A stretch of DNA of 64,000 nucleotides. Origin: Phaeosaccion multiseriatum (lineage: Eukaryota > Ochrophyta, other classes). The notes below the pieces were generated by a model. That model did not search any database, was not told where the DNA came from, and saw only the letters and a program-made list of their open reading frames with translations. How positions within the stretch are numbered: position 1 is the first letter of the stretch; each line of letters opens with the position of its first letter. The DNA lies in contig OZ218952.1 in the NCBI GenBank assembly GCA_965112735.1, positions 1,612,001 through 1,676,000 on the forward strand, read 5' to 3'. Positions 16,090 to 26,804 of the stretch are shown here, piece by piece. The position numbers and the translations under genes were made by a program.

Positions 16090-17602
16090 ATGGGGGGCGC
16101 TTGCTCATCGGGGAAGAAAGTAGGGCCAGTAGTTCCGGTAGCAGGAGCAGTAGTGGGGAAAGATGATAAGGAGGCGGAGAGTTGTCGTAACAAGACGAAG
16201 GGAGTCAGCGTAGTTTCGTCCAAGGGGAACGCGGCGGAGAAGAAAGAGCTGGCCAAGGACGATGAGGCATCGATAGTAGTACCACCAGTAGAGGTTAGCC
16301 CCGAGACTGTGGCGGAGGCGAGGGAAGCGCTGCGACAGTTTGAGGAAACTCCCGTGGGGATGGTGGCCGTAGCTGTGCCACGGAGATCGTCGTGTGTGCA
16401 GGCTTCTGTACCTCCACTAAGAAGAAGGCCCTCGACTCAACTGACAGAGGGGAAAACCAGTACTTCGGGGGCGATATCAGACCAACTTTCGGATCCCTCT
16501 GCGAGGGGCGGGCCTGCCACTTCCCGAACCTCAACAGAAATGACGAAGGAGTCGCTTGCGCATCTGCACGCCCCTGAGGAGGAGGATGGGGAAGAGGAGA
16601 CGGGCAAAGCGTTGGAGGTGGCGACTGAGCTGTACGGTGAGGAGGTGCTCCGTAATATGGAAAGTGGTGCGTGGGCCGATCGCAAGGCCTCCATGCAGAG
16701 CATGCTTGCAAAGTTGGAAGAGGTGAAGATTCAGATCATCTCTGCAAAGAACCTCTCTAATAACAACAACAATGAGGAGGAGGGCGGGCCGGAGACCAGT
16801 ACCGAGAACGACGAGAAGCTGCATGTTGCACGATTCTGTGCGACTTGCCTGCTGCTCCGCCGCTCCCTGAGGGACAAGACAGCCCCAGTGGTGTTCGCCG
16901 CGCTTGACTGCACCCGTGTCCTCTTCAAGACGTATGGTCCCCTACCTCTTCCACGCACGGTGGAGGTGCTGGCCGCCATTCGGAGACTCTGCCCTCTCCT
17001 GCTCAAGCGCATGGGCGGAGAGGCCACGGGTACCAATCGCCGCATGCAGAGGGAGGCCTGTCGGTCGCTGCTACGCGTGGCGCGTACCAAGCAGCTCGGC
17101 GGCGCTATGAATCTACTACCCCACATTGAAAGTGAATCTGCCGCGGCGGCGCGGCCCCGACTCACACTGCTCAAGCTGCTTATCGGAGAGTTTGGATTCA
17201 CTCCCTCGGAGGACAAGGAGAAGGAGGAGAAGGGGGAGGAGGGGGGTGAGGGAGCACAGGAAGGAGGAGGAGATGGCGGGGACAACGACGACGATGACCT
17301 CCTACACGGGACCGCCAGGCTGACTTTAAAGTGGGCCATGGGTGTGGCCTCTCCCGGCCTGCACATTGCGGATCAGAAGACGAGGAGAGCCGCGGTCAAT
17401 GTGGTGAACGCGGCCTATGAACTTGAGGGGCCCCGGGTCCTACAGCACCTGGCGGGGGGCAAGACAAAGCCCGCCATGATCGTGTCGCTTTGCGCTGGCT
17501 TTGAGGAGACCAACTCCAGCATCGGACGAATCGTCGACCTCAAGGCCGAGCTCGAGAAGGTAAGGAAGTAAGGAAGCAGTGTCTGGACGCTGCTGCTGCC
17601 GC

Positions 17603-17635
<33 letters not shown>

Positions 17636-18714
17636 CACTACTTCCTGCCCATACTGGCACCGAGGCTCCGTGTTAGTATGGCTGGGATGCGGTAATTGGT
17701 TGCTCTGCGTACTTCGTTCTTGGTCGTTGTGTCTCGGAGCTGTGTCGCCCCGCTGAGCCAGCCATAATGTCAGACGCCAGTACTCAAACCGCATGCCTAC
17801 CTCCCTCACTCCCCCTTTCCCTTCCTACTTACCTACCAACCCAGGTGGGACTCAACGAGGATGGTACGGAGAAGGGCGAGAATGACAGCGAGCAGCCCCC
17901 TCCACGACCGGGCACAGCAGCGGCAAGGCGGGCATCTCGACGCCCACTGGAGCCCCTGTCCTCCGTAATAAGGGGCGGTAGCAGCGTTGGCCTTGGTGGT
18001 ACGAATAGCACGAACAAGGCGGTGTTGCAGCCTCTCAAGCCGCTGCGGCGGACTCCTTCCCTGCCTACTGGTAGGAGTAGTGCCGCTGGCAGCAGCACGG
18101 GGGGGGGTGATGATGAAGAGCATACCAAAGACGTGAGCAGCACCAACAACAACACCAGCAACAACAACCACAACAACAACAACAACAATAACAGCGACGA
18201 CGACAACAACAATAACAACAACCACGGCAGTAACAATGCCAGGCGCGACTCACGTGCCGATTTGAGCAAAATGAGGGCTAAGCCAAGGAGGGCCTCGTCG
18301 ACTCCTGTGGAGGAGGTGGAGACATTCGACATCCCCACTCTAGACGACGACGGCGACACCGACGTGCACGAGCAGCAGCAGCAGCGGAAGGCCGGCACCA
18401 GCCGCCGAGAGGGTCGTCGAGACAGCAGCGACAGCGCCAACAACAGCCACAGCGGCAGCAACGCCAGCCTGAACAAGAAGGGCATTGTTGCTCGCGTGTA
18501 TGAAGACCCACGCAAGAACCCTTTGAGCGCGAGTCACACTTCGCTGCTGGGCGGGGCTTCCTCTGCCGCTGCCTCGGACACACCGGGGTCAAGAGCTTCT
18601 TCCAAGGCCGGCCGAGGAGGTGGAGGAGGAGGAGGAGGAGGAGGAGGAGCAGGAGGGGGGGGGGGCTTTGAGCTTGAGGAGGAGGATTTGATGGCGGATA
18701 TTTTGACTCTTTGA
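16090..18714 (+). CDS. Predicted N-myristoylated protein with TOG/HEAT-like helical domain
   Basis: Two exons (16090-17559, 17845-18714) encode 779 residues. The chosen start gives MGGACSSGKK: Gly2 with small residues and Lys fits an N-myristoylation signal, and Cys5 could be palmitoylated, implying membrane attachment. An in-frame ATG at 16012 would hide this signal, so 16090 is preferred. After a polar N-terminus, residues about 180-490 form a helical region (LYGEEVLRNM...WADRKASMQSMLAKLEE) resembling TOG/HEAT repeats of microtubule-associated proteins such as CEP104. It is interrupted by an acidic insert. Exon 2 encodes a disordered tail with Asn-, Ser- and Gly-rich runs. Reading through the intron would stop after three codons. 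A tubulin or ciliary role is inference; I cannot name an orthologue. Confidence 0.6.
17595..17636. repeat. CTG repeat in the TOG-like gene intron
   Basis: (CTG)n with one CCG interruption in the intron 17560-17844, on the sense strand. Confidence 0.8.
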
Positions 18715-19613
18715 GACTACACTCGTTGGTGATACACTCGTTGGTGGAAGTTAGTTGTCTCCTGATCCCTTCACTCTCTCTTTTACTTTGCTGATGAGAC
18801 TTTTTCTGCTGGCGAGAGTGAGGCTCTCTGTCTTTGAGAGCTGTTCGTCTGTCTTTGAGAGCTGTTCGAGAGCCTACGGGGCCGGTGAAGGAAGGAGGGA
18901 AGGAAGAGAGTGAGTGAGTGAATGAATGAGCTGGGGCTCAGGAGCAGGGCTGGAGGCTGACTCAGGACGAGGAGAAGGGAAATGGTGGAGGGCGGCGTTT
19001 CCCACCCACCCACGGGCGAGCCGAGCTGGAGGGGAGGGGAGGGGAGGGGAGGGGAGGGCACAACACCTTCACGTATCCGAGAGGATGTGGTTGTGAGATG
19101 GGAGAGACAGTCAGCAACGGTGGGGGGGAGGGGGGCTGTGATCCAGACAGACGTAGAGGGGGAGAGAGGCCGTGGGTGACACAAGTGAGGGAGGGAGGGA
19201 GTGAGTGAGTGAGTGAGTGAACCACAACGTCACCCAACTACAAAGTGTCCTGATATTACGCGTAATGACGTAATGACTTATAATACCGAGCCTGACTTCA
19301 TTTGACATGAATGAATTCATTCACCGCCTGCGACTCCTACCCGCGCCAGAGCCACCATTGGTCTGCTGTGGGTCTGCGCCTCCGATCATCCTATTACCCC
19401 CCAAGCCAGCCCTCTGCCTTCTTACCCTGCGCGTCCCTCCCGTTGTTGCGCCCCCTCCCCGAGAGCCTGGGGGGGTGGTGACAACGGCAATCAAATTCCC
19501 AATGACTAGACAGACAGACGTCTACCCACGGGACATCCACAGGACATCCACAGGACATCCACAGGACAACCACAGGCACCTACCTACCCGCACACCTTCC
19601 TCCTTCCTTTCAA
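18715..19613. other. Intergenic region between TOG-like gene and CLN3
   Basis: Both flanking genes end here. It contains a motif copy (18725-18736), a GGGGA repeat (19031-19057), a GAGT repeat (19197-19219) and an ACAGGACATCC repeat (three or more units at 19540-19570). No gene is recognised. Confidence 0.5.
18725..18736 (+). repeat. Dispersed motif copy GTTGGTGATACA (3' flank)
   Basis: Exact 12-mer core just after the TOG-like stop codon, followed by a second partial GTTGGTG. It is the only exact copy without GCA repeats around it, so it may be coincidental. Confidence 0.4.
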
Positions 19614-22600
19614 TCAAGCCCGCCAAGGGCACCCCACCAAAGCGCCCGAGATGCCGTTTGCTTTGTACACGCACGCTTGCACAAAGAGCCCAAACGAGTC
19701 ACTGATCATGATGCCCAATGAGTCCCCGATGGACGCGAAGCTTAGCGCAATCTCTTTGCGGTCTGGGGCTACTCGGTGTGCGAGGCCTGTAAAGGCGTTG
19801 ACGTATACGGCCCCTCCGAGGAGGCCCGTGACGAACGCCAGGCCGAGGAAGCCGCCCTTGTCGTACCAAAAGTGTGTCACAGATGCCTGTGCCGTACACA
19901 CACACACACACACACACACATACACACACACATAAGCACGTACTCGCGCACAGACAAAAGCACGGCGACGACGAAAGACACGCAATCCGTAATCCCCTTC
20001 CCTTGAGCAGAGACAAGTTCAAGCCAAAAAAGAAAGGGGCGTCCTCTTTCTCCTCCTTCTCCTCCTGTTCCCCTCCCTCCCTCCCTCCTCCTCCTCCTCC
20101 TCCTCCTCCTCCTCTTCCTCCTCCTCGCTACACATTCACACTCACCGTGTAATACACAGCCAAGATGCCTGTCTGAAGGATGGGCATTGCCCACAGTGCG
20201 GGCATGTTTGCTCTGATGAGCATTCCAGAGGAGCGGCTTGTAAACACCCCCGCCTGGTAGATCCAATTGGCCTGCAGGCGGAGCACCAACAGCAACATCA
20301 ACACCACACACATTTGAGGCTCAGCTCAGACCAAGTCTTCACTGGGCACTAGCGGGCAGGATTATGTCCCCACCGCAGTGAGTGAGTGACACACATACTC
20401 CAGTGAGTGAGTGAGTGAGTGAGTGAGTGAGTGAGTGAGTGTGAGTGTGAGTGGCAAAGTGACACGGGGACACATACCTACGCACCAGCCTATCTGCCTG
20501 CCAAAGTACCTTCCTACCTACCCACCTTCCTGCCTACCTACCTACCTACTTGCCTGACAACCCCCCTTCTTCCCCCTACCTACTTACCTGTGCGTAGAAT
20601 CGGTCCCTCGCGTCTGAAGACGTGACTGGGAAGCCCACAGCACTCCACACGCCTGTCTGGATAGTGTACTCCGCTGCGTAGACGAGCACCAGCGGCACAA
20701 TAAAGGGCCAAAGCGATGCCACGAATCTGCCCTTCGCTCGGAGCCCGCTCAGGTCTGTGCGTGTGTGCGTGTGTGAGTGTGTGTGTAAGAGCGGGTACGG
20801 GTGGTGCACACACAAAGGGGCACTCTGTCAATGTATCGCAGCAGGGATGGCGAAGGTCGATAGATAGACGGATAGACAGATGGGTAGGTAGGTAGGTAGG
20901 TAGGTAGGTAGGTACGTAGGTAGGTACGTAGGTAGTTCGGTAGGTAGGTAGGTAGGGAGGGAGGGAGGTAGGTAGTTCGGTAGGTAGTTCGGTGGGTAGT
21001 TCGGTAGGTAGGTAGGTAGGTAGGTAGGTAGGTAGGAAGACAGATAGGTAGGGCTCCTTGCAGCAGAGAGAATCGCATCACGGGACTCACTCTGCACGTG
21101 TGACGTGCTCACAATCAGAAAGAGAAGTCCACCGCTAGACCGCAAGTGTACAGTCCCCATTTCAGTTGTTTGCTTCCCTGCCTTTCCCTCCCTTCTTTTC
21201 TTGTCCTTCTGTTTATGTGTCCGTCCGTCTCTCACCTTCTTTCCCTGAGCTTGGGTCCGTCGTGGAGGCCCACGCGTCACCGCCTCGCTCCTCTGTGTCG
21301 GACAGACCACCACGACTACCACCACCACTACCACCACCGCCGCCACCAGCGACAGCGACAACGGCAGGGGTGTTACAGTACTCTCTGCCCACCTCCTCAG
21401 CACTCTCTACCATCTCCACATAGTCACTTCTCCTCCCCCCCCCCCCCTCCCTCCACCTGGCCACAAAGGGGCAGCATCTCTGCTCCCGCTCCAGCAGAGA
21501 TGAAGTGGGGCTTACTCCCTTGCCCCGTGGCGGCCTCCGCCTCTTCTTCTCCTTCTCCTTCTTCGCCTTCTCGTCCCTCGTCCTCCCCCTGCTATGGAGT
21601 GGACTCGGGCCTTCCATTTCTCGTTCCGTGCCTACCCCCCCCCCCCGCCTGTCCTCCTCTCTCGCTCCTGCCCCCACCCCCTTTGCCAAGTCGTTCGCTC
21701 CTCCTCCTCCTTGTTGCCCCCGTCGGCGCTGGGGACGGCCCAGGAGGCGAAAGAAGACGAGTAGCCACAGGACAGGGAAGATGTTGGCAGCCAAGAGCGT
21801 GGCCTTAAAGGACCATCCCAGCGCCAAATGAAGCACGTACACCCAAGCGTAGCCGAACACTCCCGCAAAGCCTGTTTTTTTGTGGTTGTTGTGGTGTGTG
21901 TGAGTGTGTTTGTGTATGTTTGTGTGTGTGTGCGTGCGTGCGTGCGTGCGTGTGCGTGTTCGTGTGTGTGTGAGGAATGTTCCAGGTGAATGGAGAAATG
22001 CCACATTGAGGCGTTTGGACAGCAGGCGGGCCCTGAGCAATGAGAGTGATGAAACTGCCGGAGGGTGAGGAGAGGCGATACATACTCCCCCGCGTGGACT
22101 GCCCGTGACGGAATGCCCATTCCTACTCCTACTCCTACTCCCACTCCCCGTCGTCCCGTCTCTTTGCTGCCCTCCTCCCCTTCCGCTGCTCTCTTGAAGA
22201 GTTGGTTGTCCGACTGACCACTGACCTGTGCCGCTTGACCACGCTGTGAGGTCCTTCAAAGGGTCGTAGGTGGAGGCCAGGGCGATGGAACTTGCTTCCC
22301 CCATACCGGCTTGGAACGAGCAGCACACCACTCCCTGATCACGAACAAGGCAGGCAAGAGGAGGAGGAGGGCGCAGGGAAGATAGACACAACAGGCATAC
22401 ACTTCTTAACTTGGGTTGTGGTTTTGGGGGGCTGTCACTACCCGCTTGAAAATCATCCCTCACACTCACCATCAGCTGCCAAAAAAGAGTATCGGACAGG
22501 CCCACGAGGCAAAAGCTCATGCTCATCAAGAATGACGCCGCCACCACACGGTGGGAGTCTGGCTCAGGGAGTGACAGCAGGGCGAGTGAACGTGTGGGCC

Positions 22601-23144
22601 GCGAAAGGAGGGTGTTTGGTAACGCGGGTGAGAAGTAGACAGAAGAGAGCTTCTTTTTTCTGTGATTAGTTGCCTGCACCACTGCAGATTCCTCCTTCAA
22701 TCCAGAGGGAGTGCATCCCCCCCTGTCTTGGTACTTACATGGAATAAGGTGAAACCAAAGTGGGCTGCTCAGCTTCACTGCAAACCCTGGAACGATGTCC
22801 GCAAGAAAGACCAACCCAACCCCGCCCGAGGAGACCTGCTTGGCCCCCGCCATCATGATAACATAGCTGTTGTTGTTCAGTAGCCCCAACAGCCAGAAGG
22901 AGGCGGTGTTGCGCGTATTCTGTGTGCATGGGGAGCCTGGAGCAACCGCCGCAGCATCCTCATTCTCCTCATCATCATCTTCATCATAGTTGGGGGATAA
23001 GCGCGAGATGTCGTCGAAGTCTCGATCGGAAAAGTCTTGCTCTTCGCCCAGACCAAAGCTGCTGCTGTCCTCGCGGAGGAAGCTCTTCTTGCTGCCTACG
23101 CTGCTACCGCTGTCTGCAGCCAATATCCCATACTCGGGCGACAT
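19614..23144 (-). CDS. CLN3: CLN3/battenin-like multi-pass lysosomal/vacuolar membrane protein
   Basis: Seven exons: 23144-22739, 22558-22470, 22334-22226, 21871-21236, 20754-20588, 20271-20146 and 19886-19614, giving 601 residues with all phases consistent. Family signatures in order: [14 protein letters not shown] in the first membrane helix, [42 protein letters not shown] across the exon 3/4 junction, then after a long loop [36 protein letters not shown] and DSLGIM near the C-terminus. CLN3 proteins sit in lysosomal or vacuolar membranes; the human protein is linked to Batten disease and to glycerophosphodiester efflux. The acidic N-terminus (residues about 20-60) is typical. Unusual is an insertion of roughly 160 Gly/Arg/Pro-rich residues in exon 4. 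The ATG at 23144 gives MSPEYG; the gene is divergent from ispF. Confidence 0.88.
20882..21054. repeat. GGTA tetranucleotide array in a CLN3 intron
   Basis: About 170 bp of (TAGG)n with GTTC and GGGA interruptions, in the intron 21235-20755. On the gene strand it reads as (CCTA)n. Confidence 0.85.
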
Positions 23145-23372
23145 AGATTGAGCCACAGCGCAACGCTACATGGAGAAGGAGGGAAGGATTCTATACGGAG
23201 CCGATACTGTTGCCCTATGCCCGTCTTTTTTACCAGACAAAAAAAACAAAACCAAGGCTAGCGGAGGACACAGTGGGACGTTCTGGACGTGTTGGTTGTC
23301 CGATTGCGTCGCCAACTCCAACACAAGCCCCAAATAGCAAATAGCCTCAATCAACATAAAGTGAAGGAAATC
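23145..23372. promoter_or_regulatory. Candidate bidirectional promoter, CLN3/ispF
   Basis: A 228-bp interval separates the divergent start codons. It is less GC-rich than its surroundings, with A-rich patches at 23230-23252 and 23330-23365. No conserved box was identified. Confidence 0.4.
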
Positions 23373-24046
23373 ATGCGTCCGTGGTGGATATCGTGCTTCT
23401 TCCTTTTCCTTAGGGCCTCGGTACCATGTACATGCTTCTTGACTTTACATCCCTTTCAGGCACCTGCAGCGGGGGTAGCGGCAGGGCGACCAACATCGGT
23501 AGGAGCAGCTCGAGTAGGGAAGGGAGGACAACAACTTCGAGAAGCAGCCGGGGCAGGGGAGCCTCAGATTCGTATTGGGCATGGGTACGATATCCATCGC
23601 CTGGCAGAGGGGAAGGAGCTGGTCATCGGGGGCGTCACCATTCCGCACACGAAGGTAGGAAAGTCAAGAGCTTGATCATGTTGTTTCAACCCCGTCTCTC
23701 CTCTCAAGGACGCGAGGAGGAGGCTGCCACCCAAACCCCACCGCTTGAACCGCTCTATAAAAGAGGTACCTTCCCCTATTCCTTTTTCTTGCTCTGTCGT
23801 TGTTTGCCTGTATACAGGGGGCGGATGCTCACTCGGATGGGGACGTGGTCTACCATAGCATAGTTGACGCCATCTTGGGGGCGCTTGGCACGAATTTAGA
23901 CATCGGGATGCTCTTCCCCGATAATGATCCGGAATGGTCGGGAGCAGATTCGTCCATCTTTATGAAGGTGAGAGAGAGGGAGAGGGAGAGGCGACGCAGC
24001 CAGATGGAGGCGAGGGAGAGGGGGAGAGGGCGATAGAGAGAGGCAA

Positions 24047-24085
<39 letters not shown>

Positions 24086-24254
24086 AATAGAGATAGAGGG
24101 CGAGAGAAAGGAGAGAGACTTTACCTCTTAGCGGGTGGCACCCAAAGGTGGCCACCTCCTGCTCGGTCAATTCAAAGTGGGAACTCAATACGGATGGTAA
24201 TAGTGCCACTAATGAGAGTGCCACCTACTCCTCTTCTGGACTCATCATCATCAT

Positions 24255-24302
<48 letters not shown>

Positions 24303-24573
24303 TATCACCACCCTCATCATCATCCCACAGGAAGCATACTCTCGGATGGTGGAGCGGGGCTACTCGATCGGCAATGTCGACGTGACCCTCATCTTGCAAC
24401 AACCCAAGGTCATGGGCTTCAAGCCTGCTATGAAGGCCAACATCGTAGACCAGCTGCACACGGTGGATGACCGCGTCAACGTCAAGGCCCGTACGCACGA
24501 GAAGGTGGACTCTGTGGGCAGGGGGGAGGCGATGGAGTGCCACGTGGTGTTGACCCTTGAGAAGACCACATGA
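23373..24573 (+). CDS. ispF: Plastid 2-C-methyl-D-erythritol 2,4-cyclodiphosphate synthase
   Basis: Three exons (23373-23654, 23818-23967, 24331-24573), all phase 0, give 224 residues. IspF converts CDP-ME 2-phosphate to MEcPP and CMP in the plastid MEP isoprenoid pathway. The metal ligands are visible: D73 and H75 in GHGYDIHRL, and H99 in AHSDGD at the exon 2 start. The GADSS box, the GNVDVTL strand, [12 protein letters not shown] and [11 protein letters not shown] complete the fold. Residues 1-about 25 are a hydrophobic signal ([16 protein letters not shown]...) followed by FQAPA, then a basic/Ala-rich transit region before IRIGHG. This is the bipartite targeting signal of secondary red plastids. 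Intron 1 lies between the two metal-binding segments, and intron 2 ends in an ATC repeat. Confidence 0.92.
24246..24325. repeat. ATC trinucleotide repeat in ispF intron 2
   Basis: (ATC)n mixed with ACC units directly upstream of the CACAG acceptor at 24326-24330. Confidence 0.8.
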
Positions 24574-25794
24574 CAGTTTGCCCCGACCAAGACCAAGGAC
24601 TTGACGTGACGTAATTTCTCTTTCTCTTTTTCAGGAGCTTAGAGCAGGAGGTGGGGATGCTTTGATGTATGGAAAGGGACTGGAAGTGGGGAGGCCTTTT
24701 GCTTTGACGTCTTGCCCTCCTTTCCACTCGCACCCCTACTTGTCCCTTTGGGGCGCATATACCTTTGGTTGATGAGGAGTTGCCCTTTCCTTCATGTTCG
24801 CTGACGGGAGCTGGACCCGTGTCCCTCAGTTATACAACGTCGTAGAGAGAGGTAAAAATAGAGTCGTAGAACGAAGCCGCCCACCGTGGCAACTTAGGTC
24901 CGCCCACAGTGCCAACTTAGGTCGCAGACTCTGCAGCAGCTTCCCCAGCAAGGGCACTTAAAGAAATGTTGAAAAAGGAGACCTCGATTTTCGACTTGTT
25001 GACTTGTGGATTTTGGAGGAAAGCTTGGCTACGTGTGTGGGAACCTGATGCGCGTAACCGACCCCACCTTTGGCAGGCAGAGGGGGGTTCCGCCGCAAGA
25101 GATGGACGTTGACTCTGAGAATATGCTCGAGGTGGCTTTGGAAATGGTGTGAACACCCGCGAAAACAAAACATGCTTCTTGACTAAAATTAATTGATTTT
25201 AATTAAAATAATGAAGTGTCAGGTAATAGAGAGAAAAGAGGGAGGCGGCGCTACCTGCTACCTCCTACCTGCTACCTGCTACCTGTTACCTCCTACTTGC
25301 CCAGCAGCCCAACATCACATGCTACGCGACAGTCGCACACGCTGCGATGAGATGTCATGTGAATTGTGGTGGTGCGGTCTCTTGGGCTGCTTGCGTCATC
25401 CCCCCTCTCTCTCTCTCCTCTCTCTCTCTCGTAAGCAGAGCAGAGAAGTGCGGCGAGGGCACTGAGACACATTCTTGCTATCTACCCTCTCTATCCTCCC
25501 TAATTCACATCCTGTTCCAAGGAGGGGGAGGGGGAGGAAGGCAGAGAGATGGCAAAGTAAGAATGTTGAGACTGAGGTGTTGAAGCGAAACAATAGCACC
25601 CCACATAGAGCAAGCCTTTCCATTGGAGAGAATCACCGACACAGGAGTTAGAACAGTACTTGTAGAAGCAAAGGAAGGAGAAGAAAGGCATGCGTCATTG
25701 GTGGCACTACCACCTCTCGTGTCCTCCTCTCCTCCTCTCCTCCCTTCTCTCCCCCTGCCCCTCCCTCCTCTCCTCTCCTCTCCTCTCCTCCCTT
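24574..25794. other. Intergenic region between ispF and tryptophan synthase
   Basis: Tail-to-tail interval. It includes a duplicated phrase (CCGCCCACnGTGnCAACTTAGGTC at 24877-24921), a CTACCTG-type heptamer repeat (25250-25289) and a CTCT tract (25404-25430). A possible final TrpB exon could start at about 25664 (minus strand) if the GTACGT donor after codon LNV is used. No independent gene is seen. Confidence 0.5.
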
Positions 25795-26746
25795 TCACTC
25801 CTCTTCTCTCTTCCTCCAAAAACGTACCACATTGAGGTACTTGGCCACGGTGTGCATGTCCTTATCGCCTCGTCCGCACATGTTGACAAGCACCTTCTTG
25901 TCACTAGGCAGGCCCTTGGCCATTTGCATCGCTTGGTAAATGGCGTGCGAAGGCTCCAACGCAGGGATGAGTCCCTCCGTCTTGGCCAGAGTCATGAGCC
26001 CCTCCAGCGCCTCCTTGTCTGTAACCGCCACGTAGTCTGCTAGCTTCGTATCCTTGAGCCAGGCATGCTCGGGGCCCACCCCGGGGTAGTCCAGGCCTGC
26101 GGAGATGGAGTGCGTCTCCGGGATCTGCCCATCCTTATCTTGCAGTAAGTAGGTGCGGGTGCTTTCGGTGGGAGGGAAGGAAGGAAGGAAGGAAGGAAGG
26201 AAGGAGGGAGGGAGGGAGGGAGGGAGGGAGGACGGGAGGGAGAAAAGTCAGTTGAGAGTTTAGTTTGGTGGGGGTAAAAGGGCGACAAAAGATAGCGAAG
26301 AAGCGGCGTGTGTGCGTGTGAGAGAAAAGAGAGAGAGGCATCAGGAGTGGCCTCTGTGGAGTGAGATGCACAAAAAAGCACAGCTTGCCGCACCACACGG
26401 CGTACACACTCACACACAATCCAACCAACTCCAATAAAATCAAAATCCAACCCACTCCGTGACGCCGCCACAAATCCCCATCCAACCATTCATCCTCCAT
26501 CCATCCGCACCAGCCGCATCATCTAATGCACTCCAGTCCTCAACCCCTCCTAGTCCCCACCCCCCATTCACTCACTCCCTCACTCCCTCCCTCACTCCCT
26601 CCCTCACTCCCTCACTCACCCATGCAGCACTCCCGGTGATCCCTGTGTAAGCGTGGCGCTGTTGAGAGCGTCCATGCCCTTCCCCCCTGCCTCCACCCCC
26701 ACCAGCTTCACATCACCCGCCTCCACGTCCTGTCCGTGTGTGTGTG

Positions 26747-26804
<58 letters not shown>

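Noticed and set aside
20882-21054. Possible interstitial telomere (TAGG units)
   Set aside because: Units are four-base GGTA, not TTTAGGG or TTAGGG, and lie in an intron.
21213-23156. 647-codon continuous minus-strand frame as a single-exon CLN3
   Set aside because: The frame passes through at least three introns with clear GT-AG borders; only the spliced exons reproduce CLN3 motifs, and the upstream 'start' is a GTG.
25250-25289. CTACCTG heptamer as telomeric or CRISPR-like repeat
   Set aside because: Too short and imperfect, with no spacer structure; an ordinary minisatellite.
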